Of a DNA stretch of 64,000 nt, positions 36,999 to 47,141 are shown one piece after another. Location of the stretch: positions 17,626,001 through 17,690,000 of the forward strand of contig JBAIAC010000040.1 of the NCBI GenBank assembly GCA_037349315.1, in the 5' to 3' direction. This stretch comes from Chelydra serpentina (taxonomy: Eukaryota; Chordata; Testudines; Chelydridae). Numbering within the stretch: the first letter of the stretch is position 1; each line of letters starts with the position of its first letter. Under the pieces are notes generated by a model, which ran no database searches, was not told where the DNA came from, and saw nothing but the letters and a program-made list of their open reading frames with translations. A program made the position numbers and the translations under genes.

Positions 36999-38489
36999 CT
37001 TTGTGACCATTTAAAAGAGATCTAAACTCAGCATGTGACCCACAAAAGCAAAAAAAAGAATACCTGAGGCTGAAGCTTCTCTATTGTAGATAGATAGAAG
37101 TGAGCACTATGGGCTTTGCAAAGCAGTGCTGGTTGTCAAGGGGCAAGAAACGCATGCAAAGCATCTGTCTACAGAAATGCTGCCAGTTGTACCTCGGACC
37201 TTCAAAGCGTTTCCATCTGACATTAGTATATATGCTGCCATAGCGAGGCTCAACAGGGTCTGCTTTGAAATTTTAACTCCTTTGATTTTGTGGGAGCGTC
37301 TGTTCATTGATAGTATTTGAACAAGTCACTTTATTATGCAGTAATGTGTGGTGTGTCAGATACTACCCACTAGGAGGACTGTAGGCTTTAGGACTCATCA
37401 GCCTCTATATGACTGTGTGAAGCCACACATTGTTGCAAGTTGTGTGTGTGTGTATAAGTAATGTTTTCTGAAAATTTCCTTTTGTATAAACCTGCTCTTC
37501 ACTAGTGACATTTCTCTGTGCCAGTTTGGTGAGTGAAAGGCTGCTCACTGTCACACATCACTAAGCTACTTGTTTGCCATACTGCCACTGAATGGGAAGT
37601 TTTGTTTGGAATCTTCAGCAAAGGGCAATAGGAATGAGTGTTGGGCAGAATCTCTTCCTATCTTCATGGCAAGAAGGAACAGGAGTTCTTTTCTTGGCAC
37701 TGATTGTGGAGAAGTGTCAGCATCTTGGTTGTGATGCTAAGAAGTGCTGAGCACCCACAACTTACATTGGCTTCAGAGACTTGCAGAAGGTTGGCACCCC
37801 TCATGATCAGACCCTGGATACAGTCTGGCCAGCTGAGCCTCATGGGCAGATACCTTCTGAGAGCAATGTGTCTCTGTTCAGGTGGAGGGGTACACCCAAA
37901 TGGCTCAGCTTGTAGGATTGGGGGGCTAGTCTCTGCCAGCCAATAACAGCATTTTAATTACTCAAAGGTTAGAATTGTTGAAAAGGTGCTTATGAATGGA
38001 ATAAAGGAATATTATGAAACATTAACCATATAGAAAACTGACCTCTGCTTACTCTGGTAGAACTAAGATAACAGATATTTAATTGAATTATTCTTGTTTT
38101 AATGCACATGTTAATAAAAAGGTATGATGTTAGAGTCCAAACCACTGCACTTCATTTCCAACACTGCTGTCTTTGAACTGCCTAATCCCTTATGGGAATT
38201 TTTGTACCTGTCCTGTACAGTAGCAATAAAGAACCAACTTATTAGAAAAGGTATCTGGCTGCATGTTGTGATGGATTGAAACAAAAGACCAAGTGAGAGG
38301 CAGCAGTGATGTCTTTTCCTTTTCTAAGGCAATGGCCTGCAAGACCGGCCCCTGTGAGCTCCTGATTTGCTCTGTTCCATGGCTGAACGCAAGGCACTGA
38401 CAAGGCTGTAGTACTCGAAGCACGAGTTTTTAGTTAGTGTAACAAATTCTCTATACACACGGTAAAATATCAATGTGAGGGCTACACCA
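36999..38489. other. USP30-ALKBH2 intergenic region
   Basis: No gene is supported. One palindromic module occurs near 37735-37805 (GTGCTGAGCACCCACAACTT). Confidence 0.4.
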
Positions 38490-40745
38490 GCACACTTGTA
38501 AAGGCAACCAGTGCTTGGAGTGTTTCTGTATGGACCCCTAAGCATGAGTTTGGATTCTTTTGGCCAGCATTGTCTCTAAGGGACATGCCTGCAGCTACAA
38601 CCTCAGGGCATATAGGGCCCAACCAGTTCCTTACCGCCCTGGCAGTGGGACATAACCCCCGTAGCATCCACATACTCTGCACACTGAGCAATGGTTGTTA
38701 GGTTAGTGTAATTCATTAGTTAGTGTAGTTAATAGTTGTTTTTGTTACACCTTTTGGTAGTACATCTATCTGTATGTTTAGGGGCTACCACGGTACATAG
38801 CCACTGGGGCTGAGACTAAATCCTCAGGATGTAAAATTTGTCCCTCTTGTGAAGCTGCTCTACAGCTCAATGATTGACACTCTTGAAGACTCTTCTGTCT
38901 CAGTACCCTGTTGAGCTCCCACGTACATTCTTTGTCCAAGAGACAGTATCCCTCTGCTACTGGATATGGTAGAGCAGACAAGCATCCCTCCACCCAGCCG
39001 TTGTCTGAAACGAGTAGGAAGTAGCATTGCTCCAGGGATAAGCACAAGCAAGGGTCACCCACCTGCATACCCAGTAAGAAACACACAACCCACCATGGTT
39101 TTGAATCAGCTCATGCCTTCAGCCAAAAGGCAGTTCACAGCCCAGATCAGGTCCTTCTGACACCTCAGCACTAGTTAATCATCAGGTACTAGAGAGGACA
39201 CCTGAAACTCTGGTCTGCACTTTCCCAGCTACCAACGCCTCAGTACGGATAACCTTGGTGCCCATGATTCTGACACCACACTCCATGGTGCAGATGTTTC
39301 CAGCACAGATTTACTTGGCTCTGAAGATATTCTCAGTACTGAGTGATCTTATGGTAAACATGCAACGAGACTCACCCCTACTATCCTCATCGGCCAATAG
39401 AGGTGCTTCTGTCTTGGTACCGACTTCTAATTGTGCCACGGTACTTATAAGCTCACCTGTTAAGTCTGGGTTGCAGGAGGATCCTATGACACCTAACAGG
39501 GTAGTTCCCCTGCATGAGGAAGAGTATTCATTTTCTTTCTCTCCTTCACATAGTAATGAAGATGGTCTGCCCCTGCACCTCAATTTCACACTTTTGGTCT
39601 GATAGAAAGTCATGGATCACCCTAATAAGCACAGACCTCTGGGATCTCAGAGAACATTTGTTATGATTTCCACCCACGTAGTGTCCAGCCCTGTATCATA
39701 ACAGCATGCAATTTTGGCCATTTTGGGCTCCCTAGCATATGTAATCTAGGATCACCTTCTACTACCCCCTCTAGAATTAATCTCCCTCCCCTTCAAAACG
39801 AGATATCTACCCAACAGGGTTAGCTGGCGCAAACCCACAGCCTACAACAAGAACAGAGCAGTGAGGAAGAAGAACAGCAGGAGATGAAAGATCAATTGTT
39901 CCCAACAAAAATGTCTTCCTCTTCACCAGATGAGGCAGTCACTCCTACTCCTCCTAGTCAGCCGGCTAACTTCAAGGCCTTCCAAGATGCATGGTAGATA
40001 CTTCAGAGATTCTAGTGGAGGTGGTACAAGAAAAGTCACACATTACTAGGCCTTCTGCAGTCGTCCAAGCTTGGTAGGTTTGTCATGTACATTACTTGTT
40101 AGAACCAGCTAAGGAGTTGTGACAGATCCTAGCATCAGTGGCATCTACTTCCAAAAGAGCTGACAAGTGCTATCAGGTACCTTCTATGAGATTAGAATAT
40201 GTTTACAAAACCCCCACCCAGATCACTAATGGTGGTGGCAGCGAGATGAAAGATCGAAGCAACAGGGGCATCCAAAGACACGATGTAGGAAAAAGAATCC
40301 TACAAAGCTTGACTTATTCAGCAGGAAGATCTAACTCCTCAGCTAGTCTTCAATGCAAATTTCCAGTTATCAGGCACTGCTCTCAAAATACAACTACCTG
40401 AACTGGAACAAGGTGTCGCAATTCATAGAGAAGCTTCCACAGCACAGTCCCCTAGTGTCTGAGGGGTAGTTAATGGGCCAAACATCTACTGCCACTGGAT
40501 GTGCACAGCTTCATGATGATTAGTCCTATACCGCTTGGATTCTGTATTAGCGAAGGAACCGAGGAAGGCCTGCTTAGCCCCTTATGCCCTCAGGTGATGG
40601 GTGTGTGAGGTTATCTATGGAGTAGGTGCAATCCCCGTGGACATTGCTGGCCAAAAGAATTCAATCTCAGGCACATACGCAACAGAAGTGGAATCCATCC
40701 GGACAATACACCTACAAGAACCATCGTTACTGCAAGATAAGTAAC
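38490..40745 (+). mobile_element. Decayed DIRS-like (tyrosine-recombinase) retroelement relic
   Basis: A left segment with GATTCTTTTGGCCAGCATTG (38557-38576) recurs inverted near the right end as ACATTGCTGGCCAAAAGAAT (40640-40659). CCTCAGGGCATA near 38602 recurs inverted near 40588. Inverted termini are a DIRS feature. Between them a decayed frame near 40138-40401 reads ADKCYQVPS...EYVYKTP, resembling the DIRS gag-like DKxYxVPS...EYLY.HP pattern, followed by a QFIEKLP-like remnant near 40410. Frames are broken by stops and frameshifts. Internal RT and recombinase were not recognised, so much of the element is lost. Family call is moderate. Confidence 0.55.
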
Positions 40746-40899
40746 AGCTCTTATTGCTTTGTTGGTATACATCTTCAGAAGCTCCAGAACTGTGCAGTCC
40801 TGTTGCCAAACCTGCACCAGTTACAATCACTTTGTAAATGATGAAGGGGAAGTTTGTCATTTAAACAATCAGCATTCCCTTCTTGTAGAAGAATCTTGT

Positions 40900-40905
40900 T
40901 TTATT
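40900..40905 (-). terminator. ALKBH2: ALKBH2 candidate poly(A) signal
   Basis: AATAAA on the minus strand, about 505 bp past the ALKBH2 stop codon, would give a normal-length 3' UTR. It lies just beyond the DIRS-like relic. Confidence 0.5.
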
Positions 40906-41410
40906 TAAAAAATATACATGACTCATTTGTAGAGCAGTCATGCGCTCCCATACATTTCAGACTTACTGGGAATAATTATATGCTATGGTATGTTCGTATT
41001 TAGTAGACAGCTGTACACATTTGAGACTTAAAAACAAAAAACAAGGCATACTCACTGATAGGACTACCATGGGCTTAAAAATAAACCTCCCTTCTGAACC
41101 AAGAATAGCAGTATAAAAATATACCATCAGGCTACAGTAGTGCTTGGCTGTAGAAATATAATCTTGACATCCAAGATCATTTGGTTGCCGTATTTGTATC
41201 TAAACAACTGCATGTTATTCCCCTTGTTTCCTAATTTAAATACACTCATGTGACAAAGCTTGCACCACAACAAGGTTCCTGTCTCTTGGTATATATGCAA
41301 AGGAAAAGGCAGTGTTTGAAAGAGAAATTGACTTATGACATGGAAAGAAAGTTCTCATTTTCTGAGGTAAAAGGGGCTGTTAAAGATAGACGTTAGGTTG
41401 TTAAATAACT

Positions 41411-43719
41411 TCATTTTTTTGGTAAAGCCATCACTTTCCGAAATGTCAGGTTGATTCTTGGGGCTAGCACCTTCTTGCGGGTGGGCAGGCTGTGATACCA
41501 GTACACATTTGTGGGGTAGTTCATCATTAGTAAACTGCCATGGGCCAGCTGCAGCTTGACTGGCTCAATGTGGCATGAGGCGTTTTTCCCTCGGGAAGCA
41601 CCATGCCTGAAGAAAAAGTCCCTGCGGGCTCCAAAGGACACTGACGCGATGGGACTCCGTGGAACCAATTCTCTCTCATCATCTCGATGTTCACCTATGT
41701 GATCGCAGCCATCTTTATATCTGTGAGGGGGAGGATTAAATTAGTTCTTCCATCAACTGTACAAGCATATGCCAAGACCCTGCTTTACTGCAGCATATAT
41801 ACACACACACACGGAGACTATTACTGGAAACCAGAGTTCAAATCTTAATTTGGTCACAAACGAGTCTAGCATTCTCACCCTCATGGATGCTTTTCTACCA
41901 CACAAAACTGACACACACACTTGCGATGGGAAAGACTATGGGGCTCGCTTGAAATTTAATCGCCTTAGCCTGAGAGACAAATCTGCATTCTGTGCAGGGC
42001 TTGAATGGACAAGAGTTTCTCGTGACTTTGTTATGCTTCTGCAGAACACATTGAAAATGTGCCACAGTGTGTTCCCAACAAACGCATATCTTGGGGAGAG
42101 GTTCCTGCCTAACTTCTCTCTCTTTCCTCCTCAAAAATGACCCAGTTCAAACACCAATTCTGTGCTTGGTTTGCAGTCACTGGGATGCCACTCAGCTGAG
42201 CCTGCTCCTTGTCTCAACAAGCGTGCAAGGAACATAGGATTGAGTCCCTGGTGTTTCATCATTCAGCTGTAACAGAACTATCTCCATTTAGATACAATGA
42301 CAGGCACAAGTACTCTATTAGCTAGTTAATGCTAAATTGGAAGTTGCATATCCACAAATTCCTTTTCAAGGGTAAAATGAAGTGGCAAATAACTGCTTAA
42401 TGATACCTGATTAGTAAAATGTCCTACAAACTGTTGTTCGAACAGAGAGATGCTTACTGCCATCAGAAATCAAATGTTACCTGTTAATAAGAACAAAATT
42501 AAAGGTGTGTCCAGTGGCCAGCATGATGCGCTCTCTGATACAGTTGAGAACTGGAATCCATAGCTTAGGATGAAAGGTAACACCTGAATAAGTATATATT
42601 AATTCAGGATCTCCATATGTCACCTGCTTCCTCGGGATGTTGTGCCATTTGCCAAACACTTGCACTTTGGTAAGATCACCTGTTTGAATAAGAGTTTGGG
42701 AAAGTCAAGACCAATTTGCTCTCTTTTTAGATAGCTAAGTAGCAGCGTTTTTTTTAAAGTTTAGAGTTAGGTCAAGTGTAATTATCAATCATTCCCTCTG
42801 CAGAGCAGAGAACAATATATTCCCCGCTGTGCAGCCGCTCTGAGTGTGACTTAGAATGACAATGCAACTAAATTGTGCTGCACATCTTAGCTTAAAAACC
42901 TGTCAATTTTTAATAGTGGTGCTGTCCAAAAAAATGTCAGGAAGCTGACTAACACTAGAGATCTACATGTACGAGACTCCTCATGGATGGAAATAGCACG
43001 GTGCTCTGGGCTTCTCCCACGTCACTCCCTGTTGTTGAATGGGAGGGGGTAACAGTAAAATAATAGAACTAAAAACTTAAATCCTTTCACCTTTCATGTG
43101 TTTTGCATGTTTCATGCCGTGGCCTTGATCAAACAAACTTAAGAAAGTGAGTGAGTCCACTGAATTCATGTGCTTACTGTTAAGCATATGCATATTTGAA
43201 GGATCAGAGCCTACGTTTGCCACTTACCTGATCATGCAAACCCATCTACCCATTGGGACCTTTAATCCCATTAAAGCCAATGGGAATCCACTTAAAAGTA
43301 AGAGTCTGAGTGTGCAGACTGTATGTAGGCTTAGGCATTATGCGTAAAAACTTTCTCCCACCTAGCCAATCCTGCACTGAAGTCCTAAGGCAGAATGTGT
43401 CATGGCAATTAGAGATGGAAGAGACATTAGGTCCGTTAGTCTGTTTACCTTCAAAATATTCCACTTCCTTTTCCAGCTCCTGGAAAATCTTGTCAGCCTC
43501 AGTTTTGCCGAACAGGATCTTGTAATCGCAGTTCAGACCCTCGGCCCGGATTTGCTTCCATGGAGAATGCGCCAAGGACTCATCTGCACCTGGCATTTCT
43601 GACCAGGGCCTTTTCTTCTCTCCCGCTTCTCTCATACAATCCAGCTCTCCTCCCTTCATCTCTAAGGGTTCTTGTTTATTCTTGCCTGGGGAAGGCCTTT
43701 TGACCAAGAACTTATCCAT
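41411..43719 (-). CDS. ALKBH2: ALKBH2, DNA alkylation-damage dioxygenase (3 coding exons, complete)
   Basis: ALKBH2 is a nuclear Fe(II)/2-oxoglutarate dioxygenase that directly demethylates 1-methyladenine and 3-methylcytosine in double-stranded DNA. Exons on the minus strand: 43449-43719, 42481-42679, 41411-41720. They join to 780 nt (259 residues; human 261). The start MDKFLVK matches the family. Residues 98-100 (VFG in VQVFGKW) are the base-flipping finger. Iron ligands are His168 and Asp170 in GEHRDD and His233 in WYHSLP; Arg245 in APRINLTFRK is the 2-oxoglutarate contact. SPIASVSFGARRDF and HGSLLMMN are conserved core strands. An AG acceptor stands 12 nt before the start codon (exon edge 43731), so an upstream noncoding exon is likely. 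ALKBH2 is divergent from UNG and convergent with USP30. Confidence 0.96.
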
Positions 43720-43731
43720 TCCTAGCTGCCC

Positions 43732-45029
43732 CTAAGAAACAGCCATCAGCCTGCGACAAAAGGGCCTGATGGAATTTCACTGTTAGATTCCAGGCTGCGT
43801 GGAACTACAGTGGCCTGGGAAATGTTAAATGCGTTGTTGAAACACACCTGTAAAATCCTTGCTCCTGAGTAACAGAGACTTAAAAATACCTTAACGTGAA
43901 TCCTAACTGAGATGGGGGATCGCTGCACCTCTGTGGAATGGAGTACCGGCTCCAATGCACTCAGTCATTCCAGGGTAATCCACAGTCTGGGCAATGCTCC
44001 TAGGGCCAGACAGAGCATTACTTAGGACTCCACTGAAACTGGCCTGGCTGTCAGCTCGCTAAAGGTAGCTAGGCCACAGAAACAGCTCCGGCAGGCCTCA
44101 TTTCCAGCAGCAATAGCTACTTCCCTCCCACCACTTCCTGAGACACGGAGCCAAATGTTCCACCCTTTCTCAGCTGGCCCCACCCAAAGGGCTTGTTTTG
44201 CTCTGTAAGGCTTGTAGCAAGGTCCCCTGGCACCACCTACTGGATCTTCTTAGAATCATTTATAAATGATTAGAAACCACTATCAGCCTGATTACTGAAT
44301 CCACTGCATCATTTATATGCATCATATGTGTACACAGCCCTGTTTAACAGGTGACTGTGCCAAACAATGTTATTTATTTTGTATGGCTTTGAGGGCTTCA
44401 TATAAGGCGTTTACAAAACTCAGTGGCACTTTTATTCTAATGTGCATGGCTTAGTGAACACTCATTACAGCATAGCTCCTAATGTTCTGGCCTAGAAAAT
44501 TTAAGGCTGGATTTCATGCATGCATTTCAGGATCCATGTCACGTGTGTGTGTTCACTCCTTTGCCAATGAAATGAACAAATGAGGGATTTATCCCACATC
44601 AGTTATATTAATCATTTTTAACAACATTGTGCCTGAGGGCCAATCAAGAATGGGGCTCCATAGTCAGGTGCTGTACAAACAGAATAGTAGACAGCCCCTG
44701 TGCCAAAGACCTTACAGTCTAAACAGACCAGATAGATGCAGACTGGGGAAAGGGGTAGAACACACCAGCAGAGTGAATGATGGGATGGTGGCAAATGCCA
44801 CGTTAGTACCACATTTTAAAAATATGTATTTATTCATGGTGTAGGTGTACTTAGGAGGGGATCCGTGAAATGCAAAGGGAATGAGACAGGGCAGAAGAGG
44901 GTAAGAGGTGCATGCATGGAGTGAAACTGGGGTGTAAGTGCCATTCACATTTGTACTGACAGGGCCATGGTGGTCTGGGCCCCTAGTGTCTTTAGCACAA
45001 CTTAAGAGGCAGCCCTTGTTTTACTGCCT
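43732..45029. other. ALKBH2-UNG intergenic region, left part
   Basis: It should contain the ALKBH2 5'-UTR intron. No first exon could be fixed. An interspersed repeat occupies 44625-44835. Confidence 0.4.
44625..44835 (-). repeat. Interspersed repeat, MIR/CR1-like tail
   Basis: GGTGCTGTACAAACAGAATA, CAGCCCCTGTGCCAAAGACC and TTACAGTCTAAACAGACC follow an order seen in a widespread reptile repeat, here reversed relative to its usual GTACAGCGCCTAGCACAATG form. Family uncertain. Confidence 0.45.
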
Positions 45030-45209
45030 AAGGAGATAGGCTGGGACTCAGAAGATGTAAGTTCTATTCTTAGCTCTGCCACTGATTTGCTGGGTGATCT
45101 TGGGTAAGTCACTTTCCTCTATTTAGAGAGTGTAAACTCAGGGCTTGTGGGGCAGGGGCAGCATCTGTCTAATACTTAGCACAATGAGGCCCTAATGGGT
45201 TGAGACTAC
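45030..45209 (+). repeat. MIR-like SINE, copy 1 of a duplicated flank
   Basis: CTCTGCCACTGATTTGCTGG and GATCTTGGGTAAGTCACTTT are close to the MIR core. The part from 45078 to 45209 is duplicated at 45608-46050 with three substitutions (apart from the later transposon insertion). Confidence 0.75.
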
Positions 45210-45560
45210 TGTAATGGGTTAATCGTGAGCCAGAGTTTGCCTCGGCCCTTTCAGTGTGGGACCAAGGTCTTGCTAGTGCAGTAACAGTATATTTGTTGCA
45301 GAAAGAGAGATTAAGCCTTAGCTAATGCTGAATTAGTATATTCATTGCCAAAGGTATGACTTCAGTGCCTTCCGCTCCTGCGCAGTATGAGTTGTTTACT
45401 TGTGTGTATAAATATGCCCTGTAACGGTCCTTCGTTGTTCGGACCCACCCATTTCTGTTTGTAGCATGGGTGTAGAATAAAGCTTGGAACTCTCTACCAT
45501 TGTCTGCCTCCCTTTGACCAGAAAAAAGAACGAACCAGGAAAGAGTTAATTCTCTTAACA
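45210..45560 (+). mobile_element. LTR of an endogenous-retrovirus-like element
   Basis: The 351-bp segment starts TGTAATGGG and ends CTCTTAACA (TGT...ACA). It contains a TATA-like TATAAATAT near 45408 and an AATAAA at about 45476-45481, in the order expected for U3-R-U5. It is followed after two bases by a TTGGCGACCACGGCAGGA-like primer-binding-site segment. No coding region follows; the leader stops after about 45 bp and abuts a second copy of the upstream flank. It is therefore a truncated proviral 5' end, not a standard solo LTR. Confidence 0.75.
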
Positions 45561-45607
45561 ATTTGGCGACCACGGCAGGACCCTTTGCTTGCCAAAGCCC
45601 ACCCACA
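45561..45607 (+). other. Proviral leader remnant with probable primer-binding site
   Basis: ATTTGGCGACCACGGCAGGA directly follows the LTR end. A TGG a few bases after CA is where a tRNA primer-binding site begins. The donor tRNA cannot be named from this sequence. The leader is cut off at about 45607 where duplicated flank resumes. Confidence 0.5.
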
Positions 45608-46050
45608 GCCACTGACTTGCTGGGTGATCTTGGGTAAGTCACTTTCCTCTATTTAGAGAGTGTAAACTCAGGGCTTGTGGGGCGGAGGCAGCATCTGTCT
45701 AATACAGAGCTTTCCAAACTTTTCATGTTGGTGACACACTTTTTAGACATGCATCCTTTCACGACACAGCGGAAGTGACGCGGAATCAATTCCGCCCGGA
45801 TTACACATACTGCGCATGCGCAGTACCCAGGGCCGGCCGCCCCAAGCAAAAAAACAACAAAAAAACAACAACCCTCAAGTGCCGCCCCCCTATACGCCGG
45901 CCGAAACACACACCCCCACCCAACAACGCCGCCCCGCCAAAACGCCAGCCGGGCACAGAGGACGCCGACACACTAACGTGTCGCGACACACAGTTTGGAA
46001 AGCTCTGGTCTAATACTTAGCACAATGAGGCCCTAATGGGTTGAGACTAC
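45608..46050 (+). repeat. Copy 2 of duplicated flank, interrupted by a MITE
   Basis: From GCCACTGACTTGCTGGG to TTGAGACTAC this repeats 45078-45209. It continues into TAACTAGG, unlike copy 1, which continues into the LTR. The copy is split by the 303-bp hAT-type element at 45705-46007. Confidence 0.9.
45705..46007. mobile_element. hAT-type MITE, 303 bp, perfect 8-bp target duplication
   Basis: Ends CAGAGCTTTCCAAACT and AGTTTGGAAAGCTCTG are perfect 16-bp inverted repeats. GTCTAATA flanks both sides (45697-45704, 46008-46015). The pre-insertion sequence is seen intact in the duplicated flank at 45163-45180. The interior carries an 18-bp perfect palindrome TACTGCGCATGCGCAGTA at 45808-45825 and a C/A-rich stretch. 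No transposase. Confidence 0.95.
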
Positions 46051-46699
46051 TAACTAGGTGCAGTCATACAAACAATAATTAACTTTGATTGTAATGCACA
46101 CAAGTCAGTTTGTCCAGGCAATCACACCTAAATAAGTATTCAAGTTCCTTTCCATCTGCAAGCACAGGGCACCTGCATGCTCTACCCATCAAAACCCACC
46201 TGTGTTGCAGAGAGATGTGGTGGACAGCCTTAAAGTGCCAATTTTTGAGTTTGAAAACAAGATCAGGGCAGGCTAGGACTGGACAAAGGCTGAATGCACG
46301 AATAGAGGGGAGAGGTGTGCATGTTCCCTCTGCTTTCTTGGGATGACAAACCACACAAGCCAAAGCTTTCAAAGGGCAGAACTAGCTGCCCCGCTACTTC
46401 AGCGGTACATTTGGAGTTGAGGCTCATGTCCCTTACTGGTGTCAGCCCCCAGCTTTATTCGGGCCCAGCTCTTCCAAGGAAAGACCTTTCTTAGTTATCA
46501 TCAACCGTTTCTATTACAGCCTCACCCAAAGGGCTGTCAGGGCCCCATGGGACTGGACACGCCAGGGGCTAGGCAGCCTGCCCTCGCTGGGGCCCTGTCA
46601 TTGCCCCTCTCAGGGCTGCTTCCACCCCATGTCCGCAGGCCACACCTCACCCGCCCCCTGCTGGAACTTGGATTAGAGTGAAAGTGGGGCGAACCCATC

Positions 46700-46800
46700 A
46701 GGAGACTGGGGGAGAGGCGAGTGTGGGGGGAATGGTGGGATACATACAGCGGGGGGAGGTAGACAGACCCAAGTGGGGAGGGAGGGGGGTAGATCTAAAG
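46700..46800 (+). other. G-run-rich tract (G-quadruplex candidate)
   Basis: Repeated runs of three or more G, including TGGGGGGAATGGTGGG, CGGGGGGAGG and TGGGGAGGGAGGGGGG, stand just upstream of the UNG CpG island. Folding is inferred from sequence only. Confidence 0.5.
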
Positions 46801-46946
46801 GGGAGCTGGGAATAGAAACCATCCTGTTACCCACGTGCGTGAGGGTTCTGAGGGACGGGGAAGCAGACTGCCCCATTGCGCACGCGCTGACTGTCCCTAG
46901 GGACCCTCTCAAGCACGTGCTACCGCCACGGTCCCCCTCCCCTTCC

Positions 46947-46973
46947 TGCGCATGCGTACCCGCTTGGCGCCAA
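46947..46973 (+). promoter_or_regulatory. UNG: NRF1-like and E2F-like sites before UNG2
   Basis: TGCGCATGCGT differs from the NRF1 consensus only at its end. TTGGCGCCAA is a perfect 10-bp palindrome containing an E2F core and leads into CCAAT. They lie about 170-195 bp before the UNG2 start codon, consistent with the known S-phase expression of nuclear UNG; binding is inferred. Confidence 0.5.
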
Positions 46974-47141
46974 TTTCGGTCAGTCCTTCACCCAGGCGGC
47001 CGCCGGACACTACCTCCGCCGGCTCCCGCGTGGGGAAGGGGCCGCCTCTCCCCGGCTGGCCGGACCGCCACCGGGTCCCGTGTGTGGACGGGGCCGCCTC
47101 TCCTCAGCCGGCCGGACCCGCGGAGCCCACCCGCCGCCGGC

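Noticed and set aside
39255..39613. 115-codon plus and 100-codon minus frames
   Set aside because: Lie inside the decayed DIRS-like relic; no intact domain.
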